The position numbers and the translations under genes were made by a program. 64,000 nucleotides of DNA from an uncultured Erythrobacter sp. (lineage in GTDB: Bacteria > Pseudomonadota > Alphaproteobacteria > Sphingomonadales > Sphingomonadaceae). The stretch is taken from contig NZ_OY284437.1 in the NCBI RefSeq assembly GCF_958304185.1, positions 186,001 through 250,000 on the forward strand, written 5' to 3'. Shown here piece by piece: positions 25,058 through 35,906 of the stretch. Position 1 is the first letter of the stretch. Every line of letters starts with the position of its first letter. The notes under the pieces are model-generated. The model was not told the origin of the DNA. It saw only the letters and a list, made by a program, of their open reading frames with translations, and made no database searches.

Positions 25058-26112
25058 CCGAAGACGTTCTCATCCGCGCAAATGGCCCGATCGGCCATAT
25101 CAGCCTCAATCGCCCCAAGGCGCTCCATGCTCTGACGCTGGAGATGTGTCACGCAATGAGCGCGGCGCTGACCGCGTGGGCAGGCGACGACAGCATCAAG
25201 GCGGTGATCCTCGATCATGCCGAGGGGCGCGGCTTCTGCGCGGGCGGCGATATCGCCTTCCTGCGCAATTCAGCGCTGAATGATGGCGGCGCATCGGGGC
25301 GGCAGTTCTTCCACGACGAGTACCAACTCAACCACCAGATGTTCACCTATGCCAAGCCCATCGTCGCCTTCATGGACGGCATCACGATGGGCGGCGGCGT
25401 GGGCATTTCGCAGCCCGCGAAGTACCGCGTCGCGACCGAGAACACCCGGTTTGCCATGCCCGAAACCGGGATCGGGCTGTTCCCTGACGTGGGCGGCGGC
25501 TGGTATCTGTCACGGCTGGGTCGCAGGCTGGGCCAGTTCCTCGCGCTGACCGGCGCGCGGCTTGATGGGGCGGAGTGCCTGTGGACAGGCCTTGCCACCC
25601 ATTACGTGCCGCATGACAAGATCGAGGACTTGAAGGCGCGCATTCACGACCATCCCGACCGGATTTCTGGTATCCTCAGCGAGCCGGTCGGCACCCCGCC
25701 CAAGGCGCGGATCGAGACGAACGCCGACAAGATCGCCAAGCATTTCGCGTCTGATTCCTACGAGGACATCCTCGCCAGCCTCGAAGCGGCTGCCGACGCA
25801 GGCGACGATTGGGCGATGAAGGAGCGTGACACGCTCGGCACCAAGAGCCCGCAGACCTGTAAGGTCGCGCTGCGGCAGTTGGCGACAAGCGCCGCCCTCA
25901 CCGATTTCGCCGACAACATGCGCATGGAATACCGCATCGCCAGCCGCGTCCTCACCCGCCCGGATTTCGCCGAGGGCGTGCGCGCAGTTATCGTCGACAA
26001 GACCAACGATCCCAAATGGGACCCGGCGACCCCTGAGGAAGTGACGGACGATCTGCTCGACGCGATCTTCGCGCCTCTGCCTGAGGGCGAGGAGTGGGTG
26101 CCGCTCGCCTGA
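25054..26112 (+). CDS. 3-hydroxyisobutyryl-CoA hydrolase (enoyl-CoA hydratase/isomerase family)
   Basis: 352 residues. The length and the C-terminal extension after the crotonase core are diagnostic for the hydrolase branch. The core shows ILDHAEGRGFCAGGDIAFL for the oxyanion hole and ITMGGGVGISQPAKYRVATENTRFAMPE with the catalytic glutamate. It releases free 3-hydroxyisobutyrate from its CoA ester in valine breakdown. It is coupled to the upstream VOC gene. Confidence 0.92.
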   Translation: MTEDVLIRANGPIGHISLNRPKALHALTLEMCHAMSAALTAWAGDDSIKAVILDHAEGRGFCAGGDIAFLRNSALNDGGASGRQFFHDEYQLNHQMFTYAKPIVAFMDGITMGGGVGISQPAKYRVATENTRFAMPETGIGLFPDVGGGWYLSRLGRRLGQFLALTGARLDGAECLWTGLATHYVPHDKIEDLKARIHDHPDRISGILSEPVGTPPKARIETNADKIAKHFASDSYEDILASLEAAADAGDDWAMKERDTLGTKSPQTCKVALRQLATSAALTDFADNMRMEYRIASRVLTRPDFAEGVRAVIVDKTNDPKWDPATPEEVTDDLLDAIFAPLPEGEEWVPLA

Positions 26113-26124
26113 TAAGCTTAGCAT

Positions 26125-26215
26125 CGTCATGCTGAACTTGTTTCAGCATCCATTTCGCCAATAGCGAAGACGGTGCGGATCGAGGAATGGACCCTGAAAC
26201 AAGTTCAGAGTGACG
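26125..26215. repeat. Family A double-hairpin repeat, copy 3
   Basis: The left hairpin is TGCTGAACTTGTTTCAGCA. The right hairpin carries one mismatch (CCCTGAAACAAGTTCAGAG). CGTCA and TGACG bound the element. It separates two genes of the valine cluster. Confidence 0.9.
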
Positions 26216-26234
26216 AAATAGCATAGGAGGGCCC

Positions 26235-27032
26235 ATGGCCACTTACGAAACCATCACCGTCGAAGCTGATGCGCGCGGGACCAAGGGCGTCACGCTGCTG
26301 ACGATTAACCGCCCGCAGGCGCTGAACGCTCTGAACTCCAAAGTCCTAGAGGAGCTGATCCACGCCTTCGCCGCCTATCAGGCCGATGCGACTCAGCTGT
26401 GCGCGATCCTGACCGGCAGCGGCGACAAGGCGTTCGCCGCCGGGGCCGACATCAAGGAAATGAGCGACAAGGCCGCGGCCGATTTCTTCCTCGACGATTT
26501 CTTCAGCCCCTGGACGGCCGAGATCGTCAAGAAGACCCGCAAGCCATGGATCGCGGCAGTCAATGGCTTTGCCTTGGGGGGCGGGTGCGAGCTGGCGATG
26601 ATGGCGGACTTCATCATCGCTAGTGACAAGGCGCGGTTCGGCCAGCCCGAAATCAAGCTGGGCGTGGCTCCCGGCATGGGCGGATCGCAACGCCTGACGC
26701 GGGCGATCGGCAAGTCGAAGTCGATGGAAATGTGCCTCACCGGCCGGATGATGGATGCGATCGAGGCTGAGCGCAGTAACCTCGTCGCGCGCGTCGTGCC
26801 GCATGAGGAGCTGATCGCCGAGACGCTCAAGACCGCAGCAACCATCGCGGGGATGCCGCCGATGGCGGTGATCGCCAACAAGGAAATGGTGAACTCGGCC
26901 TTCGAGATGACGCTCGACCAAGGCCTGATCGTGGAGCGCCGCATCTTCCAGATTCTCACCGCGTCCGAGGACAAGGCCGAGGGCATGGCGGCGTTTATCG
27001 AGAAGCGCGAAGGGCAGTGGAAGGGGCGTTGA
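26235..27032 (+). CDS. Enoyl-CoA hydratase
   Basis: 265 residues, standard crotonase length. The oxyanion-hole region is [15 protein letters not shown], and the two catalytic glutamates lie in [13 protein letters not shown] and [20 protein letters not shown]. It hydrates 2-enoyl-CoA, here probably methacrylyl-CoA to 3-hydroxyisobutyryl-CoA. AGGAGGG lies just upstream of the ATG. A family A repeat precedes and a family B repeat follows it. Confidence 0.93.
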   Translation: MATYETITVEADARGTKGVTLLTINRPQALNALNSKVLEELIHAFAAYQADATQLCAILTGSGDKAFAAGADIKEMSDKAAADFFLDDFFSPWTAEIVKKTRKPWIAAVNGFALGGGCELAMMADFIIASDKARFGQPEIKLGVAPGMGGSQRLTRAIGKSKSMEMCLTGRMMDAIEAERSNLVARVVPHEELIAETLKTAATIAGMPPMAVIANKEMVNSAFEMTLDQGLIVERRIFQILTASEDKAEGMAAFIEKREGQWKGR

Positions 27033-27038
27033 GCCACT

Positions 27039-27122
27039 TCGTGACCCCAGCGAACGCTGGGGCCTAAGGCTTCTAGCGCGGCACCCAGCCGCTTGAGAAC
27101 CCAGCTTTTGCTGGGACGACGG
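27039..27122. repeat. Family B double-hairpin repeat, copy 2
   Basis: Left hairpin CCCCAGCGAACGCTGGGG and right hairpin CCCAGCTTTTGCTGGG, enclosed by TCGTGAC and GACGACGG. It is related to the copy at 13803-13884. Confidence 0.85.
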
Positions 27123-27136
27123 GAGAGAGAAAAGCC

Positions 27137-28003
27137 ATGAAAATCGCCTTTATCGGCCTCGGCAACATGGGCGGCGGGATGGCCGCGAACCTTGTGAAGG
27201 CCAGGCACGAAGTCCGCGCATTCGACCTCAGCGAGCCTGCGCTTGCCGCCGCGCGCGAGGCCGGGTGCTCCACCTTCCCGACCGCCAAGGAAGCATGCGA
27301 GGGGGCAGAGGCCGTCGTCTCAATGTTGCCCAACGGGGCAATCGTGAAACAGGTCTATTGGGACGACGTCATCGGCCACGCCCCCGAAGGCGCGATCCTG
27401 CTCGATTGCTCGACCATCGACGTCGCTACCGCGCGCGAGGTGATCTCCGTTACCGAACAGCACGGCTACCAGATGGTCGATGCGCCAGTCTCGGGCGGAA
27501 TTGCGGCGGCCAATGCCGGCACGCTGACCTTCATGGTCGGCGGCTCTAAAGAGGCCTTCGCCCGCGCCCAGCCGATCCTTGCCGCGATGGGCAAGGCGGT
27601 GATCCATGCGGGCGCAGCGGGTACGGGGCAGGCGGCCAAGATCTGCAACAATATGCTGCTCGCGATCAACATGATCGGCACCTGCGAAGCCTTTGCCATG
27701 GCGCAGAAGCTCGGGCTGGACGCGCAGACCTTCTACGACATCTCCAGCGTCTCAAGCGGGCAGAATTGGTCGATGACGTCCTATTGCCCGGTCCCCGGCG
27801 TTGGCCCGGTGACCCCGGCGGACAACGACTATCAGGGCGGATTTGCGGCGGGATTGATGCTGAAGGACCTGCGCCTCGCCATGGAAGCGGCGCAAGGTGC
27901 CGGAGCAACGGTGGCGCTGGGTGAGCACGCCCGCGCGATCTACGAGGCCTTTGCGAAGGACAATGCAGGCACCGACTTTTCGGGCATTATCCGCACGCTT
28001 TGA
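27137..28003 (+). CDS. mmsB: 3-hydroxyisobutyrate dehydrogenase
   Basis: 288 residues. The Rossmann domain has GLGNMGGGMAANL. The substrate-binding DAPVSGGIAAANAGTLTFMVGG and the catalytic-lysine region GQAAKICNNMLLAI are typical of beta-hydroxyacid dehydrogenases. It oxidises 3-hydroxyisobutyrate to methylmalonate semialdehyde with NAD. The next enzyme of the pathway, methylmalonate-semialdehyde dehydrogenase (mmsA), is not in the window. Confidence 0.94.
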   Translation: MKIAFIGLGNMGGGMAANLVKARHEVRAFDLSEPALAAAREAGCSTFPTAKEACEGAEAVVSMLPNGAIVKQVYWDDVIGHAPEGAILLDCSTIDVATAREVISVTEQHGYQMVDAPVSGGIAAANAGTLTFMVGGSKEAFARAQPILAAMGKAVIHAGAAGTGQAAKICNNMLLAINMIGTCEAFAMAQKLGLDAQTFYDISSVSSGQNWSMTSYCPVPGVGPVTPADNDYQGGFAAGLMLKDLRLAMEAAQGAGATVALGEHARAIYEAFAKDNAGTDFSGIIRTL

Positions 28004-28073
28004 GCTGCGCCAATCGCGCCGCGTCAGAGTCCCGATGCTCGCCGCCTTGCGCAACTGCCGCTGAGGCGAAAGC

Positions 28074-29225
28074 CTATTCGAAAGCGCCCACAATGATATT
28101 GGCGATCTGGCGGCTGGCGGTGCCGTCGCCGTAAGGATTGTGCGCGCGGGACATGGCATCATAAGCCGCAGGATCATCCAGCAGACGCGATGTTTCGGCA
28201 ACGATGACAGCAGCATCCGCGCCAACCAGCTTTGCCGTGCCAGCGGCGACACCCTCAGGCCGTTCGGTCGTATCGCGCATGACCAGCACCGGCTTGCCGA
28301 GGCTGGGGGCTTCTTCCTGGATGCCGCCGGAGTCGGTCAGCACGATGTCGCTCGCCGCCATCATCGCCACAAAATCGAGGTAATCCAGCGGGTTGATGAG
28401 CGCGATATTCTCGAGCCCCGCCAGCGCCGGTTGCATCACGCCGCCGACGTTGGGATTGGGGTGCAGCGGATAGATGATCGCCACGTCGTTTCGTGCCGCA
28501 AGTCTCTGCAAACCTTGCGCAATCTGTGCCATCCCGGCGCCGAAATTCTCGCGCCGATGAGCGGTGACGGCGATGATCCGCTTGCCCGCAAACCGCGCCT
28601 TGAGCGGGGCGATAGCAGGCGCCAGAGCGGGGTTGGCAGCGATCTTCGCCTGCGCGTAAAGCAGCGCGTCGATCACGGTGTTACCGGTGATGTGAATGCT
28701 GTTTTCATTCACGTTTTCAGCGTGTAACGCCGCTGCCGCCGTCTCGGTCGGAGCGAAATGCAGGTCGGCGATCACGCCTGTTACTTTGCGATTCACCTCT
28801 TCGGGCCAAGGCGAATAGATATCGCCACTGCGCAAGCCCGCCTCGACATGGCCGACCGGAATGCGCCGGAAATAGCACGCCAGCGAGGCCATCATCGTCG
28901 TCAACGTGTCGCCATGCACCAGCACACGATCGGGCAACCACGCGTCCAAGACCGCACCAAACCGGGTAATAAGCCGCGCACTAAGCGCATCAAGCGACTG
29001 ATCAGGCTGCATCAGATCGAGATCGACGTCAGGAACCAGTTCAGCGAGGGCCAGCACTGAATCGAGCAGCTCGCGATGCTGCGCGGTCACGACAACCCGC
29101 ACATCGAACCGCCCGGTTTCGCGCAAGGCGGCGACGACCGGGAACATCTTGATTGCTTCAGGCCGGGTGCCGAAGGTGACGAGAATGCGGGGTTTCCCGC
29201 GCGCTTCACTCCCCAAGCCGCTCAC
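28074..29225 (-). CDS. wecB: UDP-N-acetylglucosamine 2-epimerase (non-hydrolysing)
   Basis: 383 residues. ILVTFGTRPEAIKMFPVV at the N-terminus and LTDSGGIQEEAPSLGKPVLVMRDTTERPEG near residue 290 are family hallmarks. It interconverts UDP-GlcNAc and UDP-ManNAc for surface polysaccharide. Its ATG overlaps the wecC stop by four bases. Confidence 0.95.
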   Translation of the reverse strand: MSGLGSEARGKPRILVTFGTRPEAIKMFPVVAALRETGRFDVRVVVTAQHRELLDSVLALAELVPDVDLDLMQPDQSLDALSARLITRFGAVLDAWLPDRVLVHGDTLTTMMASLACYFRRIPVGHVEAGLRSGDIYSPWPEEVNRKVTGVIADLHFAPTETAAAALHAENVNENSIHITGNTVIDALLYAQAKIAANPALAPAIAPLKARFAGKRIIAVTAHRRENFGAGMAQIAQGLQRLAARNDVAIIYPLHPNPNVGGVMQPALAGLENIALINPLDYLDFVAMMAASDIVLTDSGGIQEEAPSLGKPVLVMRDTTERPEGVAAGTAKLVGADAAVIVAETSRLLDDPAAYDAMSRAHNPYGDGTASRQIANIIVGAFE

Positions 29226-30526
29226 CGCCGCAGCATACCGCGCGTGTCTAGCACCAGCTTGCCCGCCAGATCAGCGGGCGAGAGGTGTTTAAACGCGGTG
29301 TGATCGACCAGCACCACCACAATCTCCGCCTGCCGCAGCGCTGCGTCAAGCGTCACGAGGCTCGCGCCCGATCCGCCGAACGCGGGTGGCAATTCGTCCG
29401 TGAAGGGCTCGACCACCAATATCCGCTTCCCGTGCGTGTGGGAGAGCGCCTCGGCGATTTCGAGTGCGGGACTTTCGCGGAAGTCGTCGATGTCGGGCTT
29501 GAAGGCGAGGCCGAGCAGCGCGACCTTGCCGTGCGGCGCGGCATCCAGCAGCGCGCGGATCTTGCTTTCGGTGTGGACCGCCTTGTGGTCATTGACCTCG
29601 CGCGCGGTGCGCACCAGCCGAGCGGCGGCGGGTGCACCCGCGACCAGAAACCACGGATCGACCGCAATGCAATGCCCGCCCACGCCGGGGCCGGGTTGCA
29701 GGATATTGACGCGCGGGTGGCGGTTGGCGAGGCGGATCACTTCCCATACGTCGACTCCGATCACATCGGCGATCATCGAAAGTTCGTTCGCGAAGGCGAT
29801 GTTGACGTCGCGGAAGCTGTTTTCGACCAGCTTGACCGTCTCTGCCACGCGGGCGGTGGTGGTGAGGCAATCGCCCTTCACGAAGCTGGTGTAGAGCACC
29901 GCCGCGCGTTCAGCGCAGGCCGGGGTGACGCCGCCGATGACGCGGTCATTATGCACCAGCTCCTTGACGATCCGGCCGGGCAAGACGCGCTCGGGGCAAT
30001 AGGCCAGCGCAATGTCCGCCTCGTCATCGCAGCCATCGCGCGGCACGACGAGATCGGGGCGCGCTTCGGCGATGATCGCAGCGACGCGTTCGGTTGTGCC
30101 GACGGGCGAGGTGCTTTCGACGATGACGCAGGCACCCGGCAAAATCCGGGGTGCAATCGCGCGCGCGGCCGCTTCGACATAGGAGATGTCGGGCGCATTG
30201 TCCGGTCCCAGCGGGGTGGGCACGGCGATCATGTAGAAACTGGCGGTCGGCACTTCGGTTGACGCCACCAGCGTCTGCGCGGTGATCGCGTCATGCACCA
30301 GCTTGTCGAGATCGCGCTCTTCAATGTGCACGCCGCCCGCATTCACGGTGTCGACCACCTTCTGCGAAACATCGACGCCGCACACGCTCCAGCCATAGCT
30401 GGCCAGCACTGCGGCGGTTGGCAGGCCGATATAGCCAAGGCCGATCACCGCAACCTGATGATCCGGTGCGGGATGGGCGAGGGCCTTGCGCCCGAGCGCT
30501 GCGGTGGCATCGAAAGGAGCATTCAT
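29222..30526 (-). CDS. wecC: UDP-N-acetyl-D-mannosamine dehydrogenase
   Basis: 434 residues from the ATG at 30526 (MNAPFDA). The NAD-binding motif is VAVIGLGYIGLPTAAVLASYG. The catalytic cysteine lies in PGPGVGGHCIAVDPWFL, and the C-terminal nucleotide-sugar domain has GLAFKPDIDDFRESPALEIAEAL. It oxidises UDP-ManNAc to UDP-ManNAcA using two NAD. With wecB it forms a two-gene unit supplying an acidic sugar for a cell-surface polymer whose assembly genes are elsewhere. Confidence 0.95.
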   Translation of the reverse strand: MNAPFDATAALGRKALAHPAPDHQVAVIGLGYIGLPTAAVLASYGWSVCGVDVSQKVVDTVNAGGVHIEERDLDKLVHDAITAQTLVASTEVPTASFYMIAVPTPLGPDNAPDISYVEAAARAIAPRILPGACVIVESTSPVGTTERVAAIIAEARPDLVVPRDGCDDEADIALAYCPERVLPGRIVKELVHNDRVIGGVTPACAERAAVLYTSFVKGDCLTTTARVAETVKLVENSFRDVNIAFANELSMIADVIGVDVWEVIRLANRHPRVNILQPGPGVGGHCIAVDPWFLVAGAPAAARLVRTAREVNDHKAVHTESKIRALLDAAPHGKVALLGLAFKPDIDDFRESPALEIAEALSHTHGKRILVVEPFTDELPPAFGGSGASLVTLDAALRQAEIVVVLVDHTAFKHLSPADLAGKLVLDTRGMLRR

Positions 30527-30632
30527 GCGAGGTCGTGTCCCGGTTTTCAGCCGAAACATTGCCCGCAAAGCCCTTAAAATCGCGTTAGGCTTGCTGCGCT
30601 TTTCACCATGCGACGTCCTGCTTGCGGCTCAG

Positions 30633-31394
30633 TCAATGGCTCGCAGCGATGCGCGCCACTTCGGCGAGCACCCGTTCGGCCCATTCGGCGCGGCAAATCA
30701 GCAGATCAGGCATATAGGTAAGAGGCTGGTTGTAGACGAGTGGGCTGCCGTCGATGCGCGAGCAATGGAGGCCGTGCGCCAGCGCCACGGCGACGGGTGC
30801 GCAGCTGTCCCATTCGTGCTGGCCGCCGGAGTGGAGATAGACTTCCGCATCGCCCCGCACCACGGCCATCGCCTTGGCCCCGGCGCTGCCCATTGGCACC
30901 AACTCGCCGCCGAGCGCTTTGGCCACAGCCTCAGCCTCGGGCGCAGGGCGGCTGCGGCTGACGAGGAAGCGCGGGCGGTCGGCCATTGGCGGGAGGGTTT
31001 GCGGCTGGTCGGAGCGCAGCACCACGCCGCCTTCAAGGTCGGGCAGCGCGACAGCGCCGATACTGGCGACCCCGTCCACCGCGAGCGCGACATGCACCGC
31101 CCAATCGGCCCGCGCCTCGCCATATTCGCGGGTGCCATCGACCGGATCGACAATCCATACCCGGCTTTGGGAGCAGCGCCGGGTGTCGTCCTTTTCTTCT
31201 TCCGAGAGCAGGCCATCGTCGGGCCGCGCCGTACGGATCGCGTCGCACAGCAGGCGGTTGGCAGCGGCATCACCGGCATCGCCCAGCGCCTTGCCGGTCA
31301 GACCCGACCCGGCCCGCACATCGAGAGCCAGTTGCCCGGCTTCATAGGCCAGCCGTGCCGCCAGCGCGGCATCATCAAGATCGGCCAGCGTCAT
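30633..31394 (-). CDS. cysQ: 3'(2'),5'-bisphosphate nucleotidase
   Basis: 253 residues of the inositol-monophosphatase superfamily: EEEKDD for the first metal site, and [26 protein letters not shown], the WxxDPxDGT-type metal motif. A later D-S-C-A-P region near [14 protein letters not shown] completes the site. It removes the 3'-phosphate of PAP(S), relieving inhibition in sulfate assimilation. Its ATG overlaps the cysNC stop by four bases. Confidence 0.93.
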   Translation of the reverse strand: MTLADLDDAALAARLAYEAGQLALDVRAGSGLTGKALGDAGDAAANRLLCDAIRTARPDDGLLSEEEKDDTRRCSQSRVWIVDPVDGTREYGEARADWAVHVALAVDGVASIGAVALPDLEGGVVLRSDQPQTLPPMADRPRFLVSRSRPAPEAEAVAKALGGELVPMGSAGAKAMAVVRGDAEVYLHSGGQHEWDSCAPVAVALAHGLHCSRIDGSPLVYNQPLTYMPDLLICRAEWAERVLAEVARIAASH

Positions 31395-33301
31395 TTGAGC
31401 GGCAGGATCTGTTGGATGATGTAGCGCGCCGCTTCCTCGGGCGTCATGTCGACCGTGTTGACGCGAATCTCGGGGGTCTCGGGCGGTTCATAGGGGCTGT
31501 CGATCCCGGTGAAGTTCTTAAGCTGGCCGGACCGCGCCTTCTTGTAGAGGCCCTTCACATCGCGCGCCTCGGCCACGGAGAGCGGGGTATCGACGAAGAT
31601 TTCGATGAACTCGCCTTGGGGCAGCATCTCGCGCACCATCTGCCGCTCGGCGCGGAAGGGCGAGATGAAGGCGGTGAGCACGATCAGTCCCGCATCCGCC
31701 ATCAGCTTGGCGACCTCCCCCACGCGGCGGATGTTCTCGATCCGGTCGGCCTCGGTAAAGCCGAGATCGCGGTTGAGGCCGTGGCGGACATTGTCGCCAT
31801 CGAGCAGGAAGGTGTGGCGGTTCATCACGAACAGCTGCTTTTCGACCTCGTTGGCGATGGTCGATTTACCGCTGCCCGAAAGGCCGGTGAACCACAGCAC
31901 CTTGGGCTTCTGGTTCTTCATCCCCGCATGGTCATCGCGGGTGATCTCCACCGGCTGCCAGTGGACATTGTCTGCCCGGCGCAGGTTGAACTCGATCATC
32001 CCGGCGGCGACCGTCGCATTGGTGAACTTGTCGATCAGGATGAACCCGCCAAGCTGGCGGTTTGCGCTATAAGGCTCGAACGCGATCGGGCGGTCGGTCG
32101 CGAATTCGGCCACCCCGATGGCGTTGAGGGTAAGGGTCTTGGCGGCGAGATGTTCGAGGCTGTTGACGTCGATCTCGTATTTGGGCGGCTGCACGGTGGC
32201 GGTCACCATCTGCGTGCCGAGCTTGAGCCAATAACCGCGCCCCGGCTTCAGCGCTTCCTCGTCCATCCAGACGAAGGTGGCGCAGAACTGATCGGAGGCC
32301 TGCGGCGGGTCGCCCGCTGCGGCGATGAGGTCGCCGCGGCTGCAATCGACCTCGTCGGTGAGGGTGAGGGTCACAGACTGGCCCGCGACCGCTTCGTCGA
32401 GATCGCCGTCGAAGGTGGTGATCGACTTGACCGTGCTGGTCTTGCCCGAAGGCACGATCCTCACCGCATCGCCGGGGCGCACAACACCGCTGGCGATCTG
32501 CCCGGCAAAGCCGCGGAAATCGAGATTGGGGCGGTTGACCCATTGCACCGGCATCCGGAAGGGCTGGGTTTGCGCGGCGGCGGCATCGACTTCCACCGTT
32601 TCCAGGTGCTCGATCAGCGCGGGGCCGGGATACCACGGGGTATTGGCGGACAGCGCGGTGATATTGTCGCCCTTGAACCCCGAAATCGGAATTGCGGTGA
32701 AATCACTGATGCCGATGCTGGTGGCGAAGGCGCGGTAGTCGGCAAGGATGGCGTCGAACGTCGCCTGATCGTAGCCCACCAGATCCATCTTGTTCACCGC
32801 CAGCACCACATGGCGGATGCCCAGCAGGTGGACGAGGTAGGAATGCCGCCGCGTCTGTTGCAGCACGCCCTTCCTCGCGTCGATCAGGATCACCGCCAGA
32901 TCGGCGGTCGAGGCCCCGGTCACCATGTTGCGGGTATATTGTTCGTGCCCCGGCGTATCGGCGACGATGAACTTGCGCTTCTCGGTGGTGAAGAACCGGT
33001 AGGCGACATCGATGGTGATGCCCTGCTCGCGCTCGGCAGCGAGGCCATCGACCAGCAGTGCGAAGTCGATCTCGGTCCCTTGCGTCCCGTGCCGCGCGCT
33101 GTCGCTTTCCAGCGCGGCGAGCTGATCTTCGAAGATCATCTTGGAATCGTACAGCAGCCGCCCGATCAGGGTCGATTTGCCATCATCCACGCTGCCGCAG
33201 GTAATGAAACGCAGCAGGCTCTTGTGCTGATGCTGTTCGAGATAAGCGTCGATATCCTCGGCGATGAGAGCGTCGGTCTGGAAGGTGGAAGGCGTGTTCA
33301 T
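31391..33301 (-). CDS. cysNC: Bifunctional sulfate adenylyltransferase large subunit / APS kinase
   Basis: 636 residues, a fusion. The N-terminal GTPase of CysN starts with [19 protein letters not shown] (P-loop about 36-43) and has [14 protein letters not shown]-Tu-like beta domains follow to about residue 440. The C-terminal APS kinase has the P-loop GLSGSGKST near residue 470 and [15 protein letters not shown]. With CysD it makes APS, which the kinase domain converts to PAPS. The ATG shares one base with the cysD stop (TGATG). Confidence 0.96.
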   Translation of the reverse strand: MNTPSTFQTDALIAEDIDAYLEQHQHKSLLRFITCGSVDDGKSTLIGRLLYDSKMIFEDQLAALESDSARHGTQGTEIDFALLVDGLAAEREQGITIDVAYRFFTTEKRKFIVADTPGHEQYTRNMVTGASTADLAVILIDARKGVLQQTRRHSYLVHLLGIRHVVLAVNKMDLVGYDQATFDAILADYRAFATSIGISDFTAIPISGFKGDNITALSANTPWYPGPALIEHLETVEVDAAAAQTQPFRMPVQWVNRPNLDFRGFAGQIASGVVRPGDAVRIVPSGKTSTVKSITTFDGDLDEAVAGQSVTLTLTDEVDCSRGDLIAAAGDPPQASDQFCATFVWMDEEALKPGRGYWLKLGTQMVTATVQPPKYEIDVNSLEHLAAKTLTLNAIGVAEFATDRPIAFEPYSANRQLGGFILIDKFTNATVAAGMIEFNLRRADNVHWQPVEITRDDHAGMKNQKPKVLWFTGLSGSGKSTIANEVEKQLFVMNRHTFLLDGDNVRHGLNRDLGFTEADRIENIRRVGEVAKLMADAGLIVLTAFISPFRAERQMVREMLPQGEFIEIFVDTPLSVAEARDVKGLYKKARSGQLKNFTGIDSPYEPPETPEIRVNTVDMTPEEAARYIIQQILPLK

Positions 33302-34212
33302 CAGAAATATCCCTCCTGCTTCTTCTTCTCCATGCTGGCGTCGCCGCCGTCCTTGTCGATCACCCGGCCCTGACGTTCGCTGGTGGTGGTGAGCAGCATT
33401 TCCTGCACCACTTCGGACAGGGTCGCCGCCGTGCTTTCGACCGCGCCGGTCAGCGGGAAACAGCCCAATGTGCGGAACCGGATCGAACGCATCGTGATGT
33501 CGGGCCGATAGCCCATCACCGCTTCCAGCCGGGGCAGATCGTCCGCCATGAACAGTCCGCCCTCGTATTCAAAAGTCGGACGCTCGGCCGCAAAATACAG
33601 CGGCACGATCTCGATGCCTTCATTCATGATGTATTGCCAGATATCGAGCTCGGTCCAGTTCGAGATCGGGAAGACGCGGATGCTCTCGCCCTTTTTCTTG
33701 CGGGCGTTGTAGAGGTTCCAGAGCTCCGGGCGCTGGTTCTTGGGGTCCCAGCTGTGGCTAGCGGTGCGGAAGCTGAACATACGCTCCTTCGCCCGGCTTT
33801 TCTCCTCATCGCGGCGCGCGCCGCCAAAGGCGACATCGAAGCCATAGAGGTCCAGCGCCTGTTTCAGCCCCTCGGTCTTCCACATATCGGTATGCAGCGG
33901 GCCATGATCGAACGGGTTGATCCCCAGCGCCTTGGCCTCCGGGTTCTGATGGACAAGCAGCTCCATCCCGGCATCCTGCGCCGCTTTCTCGCGCAGTTCA
34001 TACATGGCCTTGAACTTCCACGTGGTGTCGACGTGGAGCAGCTTGAACGGCGGCGGGGCAGGGTAGAACGCCTTGCGCGCCAGATGCAGCATCACCGCGG
34101 AATCCTTGCCCACCGAATAGAGCATGACCGGGTTCTCCGCCTCGGCCACGACTTCGCGGAAGATATGGATGCTCTCGGCCTCAAGCCGCTCGAGATGGGT
34201 CAGACTGCGCAT
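33301..34212 (-). CDS. cysD: Sulfate adenylyltransferase small subunit
   Basis: 303 residues from the ATG at 34212 ([14 protein letters not shown]). It is an adenine-nucleotide alpha hydrolase: [20 protein letters not shown] is the SxGKDS PP-motif, with [16 protein letters not shown] and [16 protein letters not shown] further on. It works with CysN to form APS from ATP and sulfate. It is divergent from the CoA-transferase gene at 34357, and first in the cysD-cysNC-cysQ operon. Confidence 0.96.
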   Translation of the reverse strand: MRSLTHLERLEAESIHIFREVVAEAENPVMLYSVGKDSAVMLHLARKAFYPAPPPFKLLHVDTTWKFKAMYELREKAAQDAGMELLVHQNPEAKALGINPFDHGPLHTDMWKTEGLKQALDLYGFDVAFGGARRDEEKSRAKERMFSFRTASHSWDPKNQRPELWNLYNARKKKGESIRVFPISNWTELDIWQYIMNEGIEIVPLYFAAERPTFEYEGGLFMADDLPRLEAVMGYRPDITMRSIRFRTLGCFPLTGAVESTAATLSEVVQEMLLTTTSERQGRVIDKDGGDASMEKKKQEGYF

Positions 34213-34356
34213 GGAAGTGCAGGTAAAGACTGCGCGGCCTGTCACAAGCAATTTTGCCTTTGCGCCGCGATGGAGCGCCTTGGGATGCGGCTGGCAATGT
34301 GGGCACTTGCTCTTGGCTTTGCGGCGCGCTTAAGGCTGGCCGAAAGGGAGAGACAT

Positions 34357-35439
34357 ATGAGCCATCCGTCTGGGCCGCTATCCGGTCTGCGCGTTCTTGA
34401 ATTCAGCGGGATCGGCCCCGGCCCGCACGTGGCGATGCTGTTGGCCGACTTGGGCGCCGAAGTGGTGCGGATCGACCGACCGGGTGCGGGCGTCAGCAAC
34501 CCGGTGGTGGAACGTGCGCGGCACCGGCTGGCGCTGGATTTGAAAAGCGATGAGGGCAAAGCGGCCGTGCGCGCCGCTGCGGCCAGCGCCGACGTGCTGA
34601 TCGAAGGCTTCCGCCCGGGTGTGATGGAACGGCTGGGGCTGGGGCCGGAGGAACTGCTCAAAGCCAACCCGCGCCTCGTTTACGCGCGCATGACCGGCTG
34701 GGGACAGGAAGGGCCGCTCGCGCAGGCCGCCGGGCATGACATCAATTACATCGCGATCACCGGCGCATTGTCAGCGGTCGGCAAGGCGGGCGAGCCTGCC
34801 ACGCCGCCGCAGAATCTGGTCGGCGATTTTGGCGGCGGTTCGATGTATTGCGCCTTCGGGATCATGGCCGCGCTCTATGAGCGCGAAAAGTCGGGCAAGG
34901 GTCAGGTGGTCGACGCCGCGATTGTCGACGGGGCGACCAGCCTGATGAGCTTCTTCTTCGGGGTGCGCCATGTTCCGCATCTTTCGACCGAGCGCGGCAA
35001 GGGGATGCTCGGCGGCGCGGCGCATTTCTACCGCTGCTTCCGCTGCGCGGACGGGAAGGAAATTTCCCTCGGGTCAATCGAGCCGCAGTTCTATGCCGAG
35101 ATGCTCCAGCGCACCGGTGCGCCCGAGGAATTGGCGCAGGGCCAGATGATCCCGACCAATTGGGACGATTACGCCGAGAAGCTGGCAGCGCTGTTCCTCA
35201 CCAAGACGCAGGCCGAATGGTGCGCATTGCTTGAAGGCACTGACGCCTGCTTTGCCCCGGTGCTCGGCATCGACGAGGCGCGTGAGCATCCGCACATGAA
35301 GGCGCGCGGGGCTTATGTGGAGCATGACGGGCTGTGGCACACCGCGCCCGCCCCGCGCTTCAGCCGCACGCCGGGCGCTGTCCGGTCGAGCGCGGATGAC
35401 GGTGCCGATGTCGTCGCGCGCTGGGCGGAGCAAAGCTGA
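34357..35439 (+). CDS. CaiB/BaiF CoA-transferase family (alpha-methylacyl-CoA racemase-like)
   Basis: 360 residues from the ATG at 34357, with AAGGGAG upstream. The N-terminus [33 protein letters not shown] and the central [13 protein letters not shown] are typical for the AMACR branch of the class III CoA-transferase family. AMACR epimerises 2-methylacyl-CoA without transferring CoA. Its stop shares one base with the next start (TGATG), coupling it to a MaoC-type hydratase, which suits a branched-chain or steroid side-chain acyl-CoA route. Confidence 0.9.
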   Translation: MSHPSGPLSGLRVLEFSGIGPGPHVAMLLADLGAEVVRIDRPGAGVSNPVVERARHRLALDLKSDEGKAAVRAAAASADVLIEGFRPGVMERLGLGPEELLKANPRLVYARMTGWGQEGPLAQAAGHDINYIAITGALSAVGKAGEPATPPQNLVGDFGGGSMYCAFGIMAALYEREKSGKGQVVDAAIVDGATSLMSFFFGVRHVPHLSTERGKGMLGGAAHFYRCFRCADGKEISLGSIEPQFYAEMLQRTGAPEELAQGQMIPTNWDDYAEKLAALFLTKTQAEWCALLEGTDACFAPVLGIDEAREHPHMKARGAYVEHDGLWHTAPAPRFSRTPGAVRSSADDGADVVARWAEQS

Positions 35440-35891
35440 TGGCCGGCAAGTTCTTCGACGAGTGGGTCATCGGCGAGCGGATCGAACACGAAATCCGCCG
35501 CACCGTGACCGAGACGGACAATCTGCTGTTTTCGACCATGACCCACAACCCGCAGCCGCTGCATCTGGATGTCGAAGCGGCCAAGGCGAGCGGCTATGGG
35601 CAGATTCTGGTGAATTCGACCTTCACCTTCAGCCTGCTGGTCGGGCTGTCGGTGGGCGATACGACACTCGGCACGCTGGTCGCCAATCTCGGCTTCGACA
35701 AGGTCGTCACCCCCAAGCCGGTGTTCATCGGCGACACCCTGCGCGCGGTGAGTGAGGTGAAGGACCTGCGGGAAAGCAAATCCCGCCCCGATGCCGGGAT
35801 CGTCACCTGGACCCACGAAATGTGGAACCAGCGCGATGAAGTGGTGTGCCGGTGTGAGCGGTCAGCTTTGATCCAGCGCCGTCCCCGATAG
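35439..35891 (+). CDS. MaoC-family (R)-specific enoyl-CoA hydratase-like protein
   Basis: 150 residues, hotdog fold. The hydratase-2 motif region is [43 protein letters not shown], with the catalytic histidine in PLHLD. It would hydrate trans-2-enoyl-CoA to the R-3-hydroxy form, or act on mesaconyl-like substrates. It is translationally coupled to the CoA-transferase gene. Fifteen bases after its TAG stop begins the E element (35907). Confidence 0.88.
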   Translation: MAGKFFDEWVIGERIEHEIRRTVTETDNLLFSTMTHNPQPLHLDVEAAKASGYGQILVNSTFTFSLLVGLSVGDTTLGTLVANLGFDKVVTPKPVFIGDTLRAVSEVKDLRESKSRPDAGIVTWTHEMWNQRDEVVCRCERSALIQRRPR

Positions 35892-35906
35892 TTGCGCGGC
35901 GCCCTT

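Noticed and set aside
30986-33373. Plus-strand frame of 795 codons
   Set aside because: Antisense shadow of cysQ and cysNC, both of which have clear motifs.
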